Positions 6,349 through 9,071 of a DNA stretch of 9,071 nt are shown here, one piece after another. Source of the stretch: Desulfobacterales bacterium. GTDB taxonomy: Bacteria > Desulfobacterota > Desulfobacteria > Desulfobacterales > JAFDCJ01. The stretch is from contig CP070771.1 in assembly GCA_020345785.1 (NCBI GenBank), positions 5,034,984 to 5,044,054 on the forward strand. Direction: 5' to 3'. Under the pieces are notes generated by a model. It did no database searches. It was given only the letters and a program-made list of their open reading frames with translations, and was not told the DNA's origin. The first letter of the stretch is position 1; each line of letters opens with the position of its first letter. The position numbers and the translations under genes were made by a program.

Positions 6349-6424
6349 AGATCTGCTTCGCTACGCTCATCCCTGCTCAGCAGGCACAGATCTTCCTCGA
6401 ACAGCGGAGCGTAGAGTCTATATA
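6348..6424. repeat. Nested inverted repeat between mreB and mreC
   Basis: The gap holds a compound dyad. Outer arms CTACGCTC (6361-6368) and GAGCGTAG (6407-6414) pair perfectly. Inside them CCTGCT-C-AGCAGG (6372-6384) forms a second palindrome, and AGATCT occurs twice, 39 bases apart (6349-6354 and 6388-6393). The left arm reaches the mreC start codon. No T-run follows in the direction of transcription, so this is not a classical terminator. It could be an RNA processing or stabilising structure that sets the MreB to MreC ratio, or a REP-like mobile remnant; the sequence does not decide. The rest of the gap (6425-6481) shows nothing recognisable. Confidence 0.6.
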
Positions 6425-6481
6425 TTTCTAGCTGAATACCCGAATACCATCAGACCGCACCTGAATTTGCCTGCTTTGTAC

Positions 6482-7850
<1,369 letters not shown>

Positions 7851-7854
7851 TTGC

Positions 7855-7892
7855 GGGTTCAGAGGTTCATAAGTTTAAGGGTCAGGGTTCAG
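7855..7892. repeat. Short degenerate GGGTTCA repeat block
   Basis: Five units of 7-8 nt stand in a row: GGGTTCA, GAGGTTCA, TAAGTTTA, AGGGTCA and GGGTTCA. The block is separated from the larger heptad array at 7978 by about 85 bases without recognisable structure. It makes part of an open frame on the plus strand, but that frame has repeat-driven composition and is not taken as a gene. Confidence 0.55.
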
Positions 7893-7977
7893 TACCGCCG
7901 CCGGTTGCCGAAGTTTAACCGCTTTGGAGGATTCTGCGGTTTGCTGTTCGACAATGAGAAGGATCATATGAAAAGGT

Positions 7978-8117
7978 TCCTAATATTCCGTTCCCACTTC
8001 CGAATTCCGATATCTGTCCTACATCCTCTGCCGTCCGTCGTCTGTTCTCTGACCTCTGTCATCCGTTCCTCTGTCCTCTGTCATCTGTCCTCTGTTCTCT
8101 GTCGTCTGTCATCCGAC
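7978..8117. repeat. Heptanucleotide tandem array (about 20 units) running into the LD-carboxypeptidase stop
   Basis: Read on the plus strand, consecutive 7-nt units start mostly with TC: TCCTAAT and TCCCACT at the low end, TCCGAAT and TCCGATA next, then TCTGTCC, TCTGCCG, TCTGTTC, TCTGACC, TCTGTCA and similar up to TCCGACA. From 8012 to 8117 there are 15 units in one phase, broken only by a single inserted C at 8068; the phase extends back to about 7978. Unit composition drifts along the array, from TTCCGAA-like to TCTGTCC-like. The stop codon of the LD-carboxypeptidase gene (8111-8109) lies inside the last units. The period of 7 is not a multiple of 3 and no terminator is formed. Confidence 0.8.
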
Positions 8118-9023
8118 AGTTGCCGCTTGCCGGTATGAAAGTATATGCCGGTCTGCATCCAGCGTGGCTTCGATACCAAGCGGGATCGTAACGTTATTAT
8201 TCCCATGACCGGCGTTAAGACCGGCGAGGATCGGAATGGGATACGGCGAAAATATTTCAGACACGATATCTAAAATGCTCTCCATGGATCCGCAGTCTTC
8301 AAAAGAACCCAGAACGATTCCCGCCAAGTTTTCAAAACACCCGGCCAGTTTCATGTGAACGAGCATGCGATCGATTCGGTAAGGCGCTTCTCCCCGATCT
8401 TCAAGAAATAAAATTTTGTTGGTGAAATCGGGGGCATAAGGGGTTCCGACGAGATGGCAGAGGGTTGTCAGATTACCGCCGCAAACCGCTCCTGTACCCG
8501 AACCTGCTTTAACTGGCGTTCCTCCCGGCAATGCGACTTCAAGTTTTGCGTCCGAAGATACGGCTTTCAGCAGGGCGTCCCGGGTTTCGGCTGTTGAATC
8601 GGCCAGGGAGGTCACCACGGGTCCGTGGAATGTCACCAGGCCGCAGCGATTGGTCAGAACGTTTAACAGCACGGTGATGTCACTGAACCCGATGAAAACT
8701 TTCGGATTTACCCCTATGGTGTCATAGTCCAGCAAGGGCAGAATTCTAATCGAGCCATAACCACCGCGGGCACAGATAATGGCGTCAATGGATTTATCGG
8801 CAAACAGCTGATTTACGAATTGGGCCCGCCGCTGATCCGAACCTGCAAGATACCCCTTGGCCTCAAGCAGCTGTGGCGGGACAAAAATCTCAAAACCCAT
8901 TTTCTGCAGGATGTTTGTCCCTCGGTCAAACGTTTCGCGATCAAATGGGCCCGCCGGGGCGACGATTCCAATCCTATCTCCCGGTTTGAGTTGGCCAGGA
9001 ATTATGATTTTTTCACTCATCAT
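8109..9023 (-). CDS. ldcA: LD-carboxypeptidase, peptidase family S66 (LdcA/MccF type)
   Basis: The 304-residue product matches family S66 in length and layout. These enzymes remove the terminal D-Ala from tetrapeptide muropeptides, mainly during cytoplasmic murein recycling; MccF relatives instead cleave microcin C-type compounds. The N-terminal LKPGDRIGIVAPAGPFD (12-28), the ARGGYGSIRILPLLDY stretch (85-100), nucleophile Ser114 in GFSD, Glu208 in LEDRGEAPYRIDRML (207-221) and His273 in AGHG followed by PLG (271-283) form the Ser-Glu-His triad. No signal peptide is seen, consistent with a cytoplasmic enzyme. The ATG at 9023 (a second ATG follows at once) has GAGGA about 12 nt upstream and an in-frame stop just before it. 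The cell-wall neighbours favour the recycling role over immunity. Its stop codon lies inside a heptad repeat array, so the last few residues may be repeat-derived. Confidence 0.93.
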   Translation of the reverse strand: MMSEKIIIPGQLKPGDRIGIVAPAGPFDRETFDRGTNILQKMGFEIFVPPQLLEAKGYLAGSDQRRAQFVNQLFADKSIDAIICARGGYGSIRILPLLDYDTIGVNPKVFIGFSDITVLLNVLTNRCGLVTFHGPVVTSLADSTAETRDALLKAVSSDAKLEVALPGGTPVKAGSGTGAVCGGNLTTLCHLVGTPYAPDFTNKILFLEDRGEAPYRIDRMLVHMKLAGCFENLAGIVLGSFEDCGSMESILDIVSEIFSPYPIPILAGLNAGHGNNNVTIPLGIEATLDADRHILSYRQAATVG

Positions 9024-9071
9024 GGCGGATAAAATTCCTCATCCTTTCTTGACAGGCTCTCATCAACATGT
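9013..9071 (-). other. Possible 3' end of an unidentified upstream gene
   Basis: Two minus-strand frames stay open from the window edge into the LD-carboxypeptidase start. One ends with a TGA at 9022-9020, overlapping the ATG as ATGA and reading ...KDEEFYPP. The other ends at 9015-9013, reading ...MRNFIRHDE. Either would make an overlapping, coupled upstream gene, but 48 bases are too few to identify a family or to choose the frame. Confidence 0.3.

Noticed and set aside
8012..8117. CRISPR array
   Set aside because: The units are only 7 nt and contiguous; there are no 25-35 nt repeats, no spacers, and no cas genes.
7851..8138. Plus-strand open frame of 95 codons across the repeat region
   Set aside because: It is made largely of heptad repeats read through three frames (Ser/Leu/Cys/Val-rich), overlaps the LD-carboxypeptidase stop, and resembles no family.

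Overview
The window is one co-oriented block of cell-envelope genes on the minus strand, followed by the start of an ATP synthase operon. Gene order and protein features (mreB-mreC-mreD-mrdA-rodA, a bactofilin, then two consecutive F0 b-type subunits with signal-peptide-like N-termini) suggest a Gram-negative anaerobe of the former Deltaproteobacteria (Desulfobacterota, perhaps Desulfobacterales). That assignment is inference from protein style and gene order, not from a database search.

Layout in transcription order, from high to low coordinates: a 48-base tail of an unidentified upstream gene; an LD-carboxypeptidase of peptidase family S66 (9023-8109); a 583-base gap holding degenerate short tandem repeats next to the LD-carboxypeptidase stop, and an AT-rich leader next to mreB; mreB (7525-6482); a 133-base gap with a nested inverted repeat; mreC (6348-5515), overlapping mreD (5518-4991) by 4 bases; repeat element C; mrdA/PBP2 (4888-3008); repeat element B; rodA (2708-1605); repeat element A; a bactofilin (1365-898); a gap with a strong sigma70-type promoter; atpF copy 1 (692-144); and atpF copy 2, whose first 48 codons are visible (144-1).

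The genes form a coherent machine. MreB filaments, with MreC and MreD, position the RodA glycosyltransferase and PBP2 transpeptidase that build the lateral wall. The bactofilin is a second polymer-forming scaffold. The LD-carboxypeptidase trims muropeptides for recycling. The ATP synthase genes are a separate unit with their own promoter and strong ribosome binding sites.

The unexpected content is between the genes. Four gaps in this otherwise ordinary locus are filled with degenerate short-period repeats. Elements A and C are inverted pairs of heptanucleotide arrays (units like TCTTCAA) around a shared core resembling GGNATTCTATCNATTTT. Element B has the same plan and core and about the length of A, but 9-10 nt units. 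The gap below the LD-carboxypeptidase gene has about 20 in-phase heptads (units like TCTGTCC, TCCGAAT) that run into its stop codon. In all four cases the repeat begins within about 10 bases of an upstream gene's stop codon. This resembles the heptanucleotide STRR repeats described in cyanobacteria, and is the best candidate here for something poorly described.
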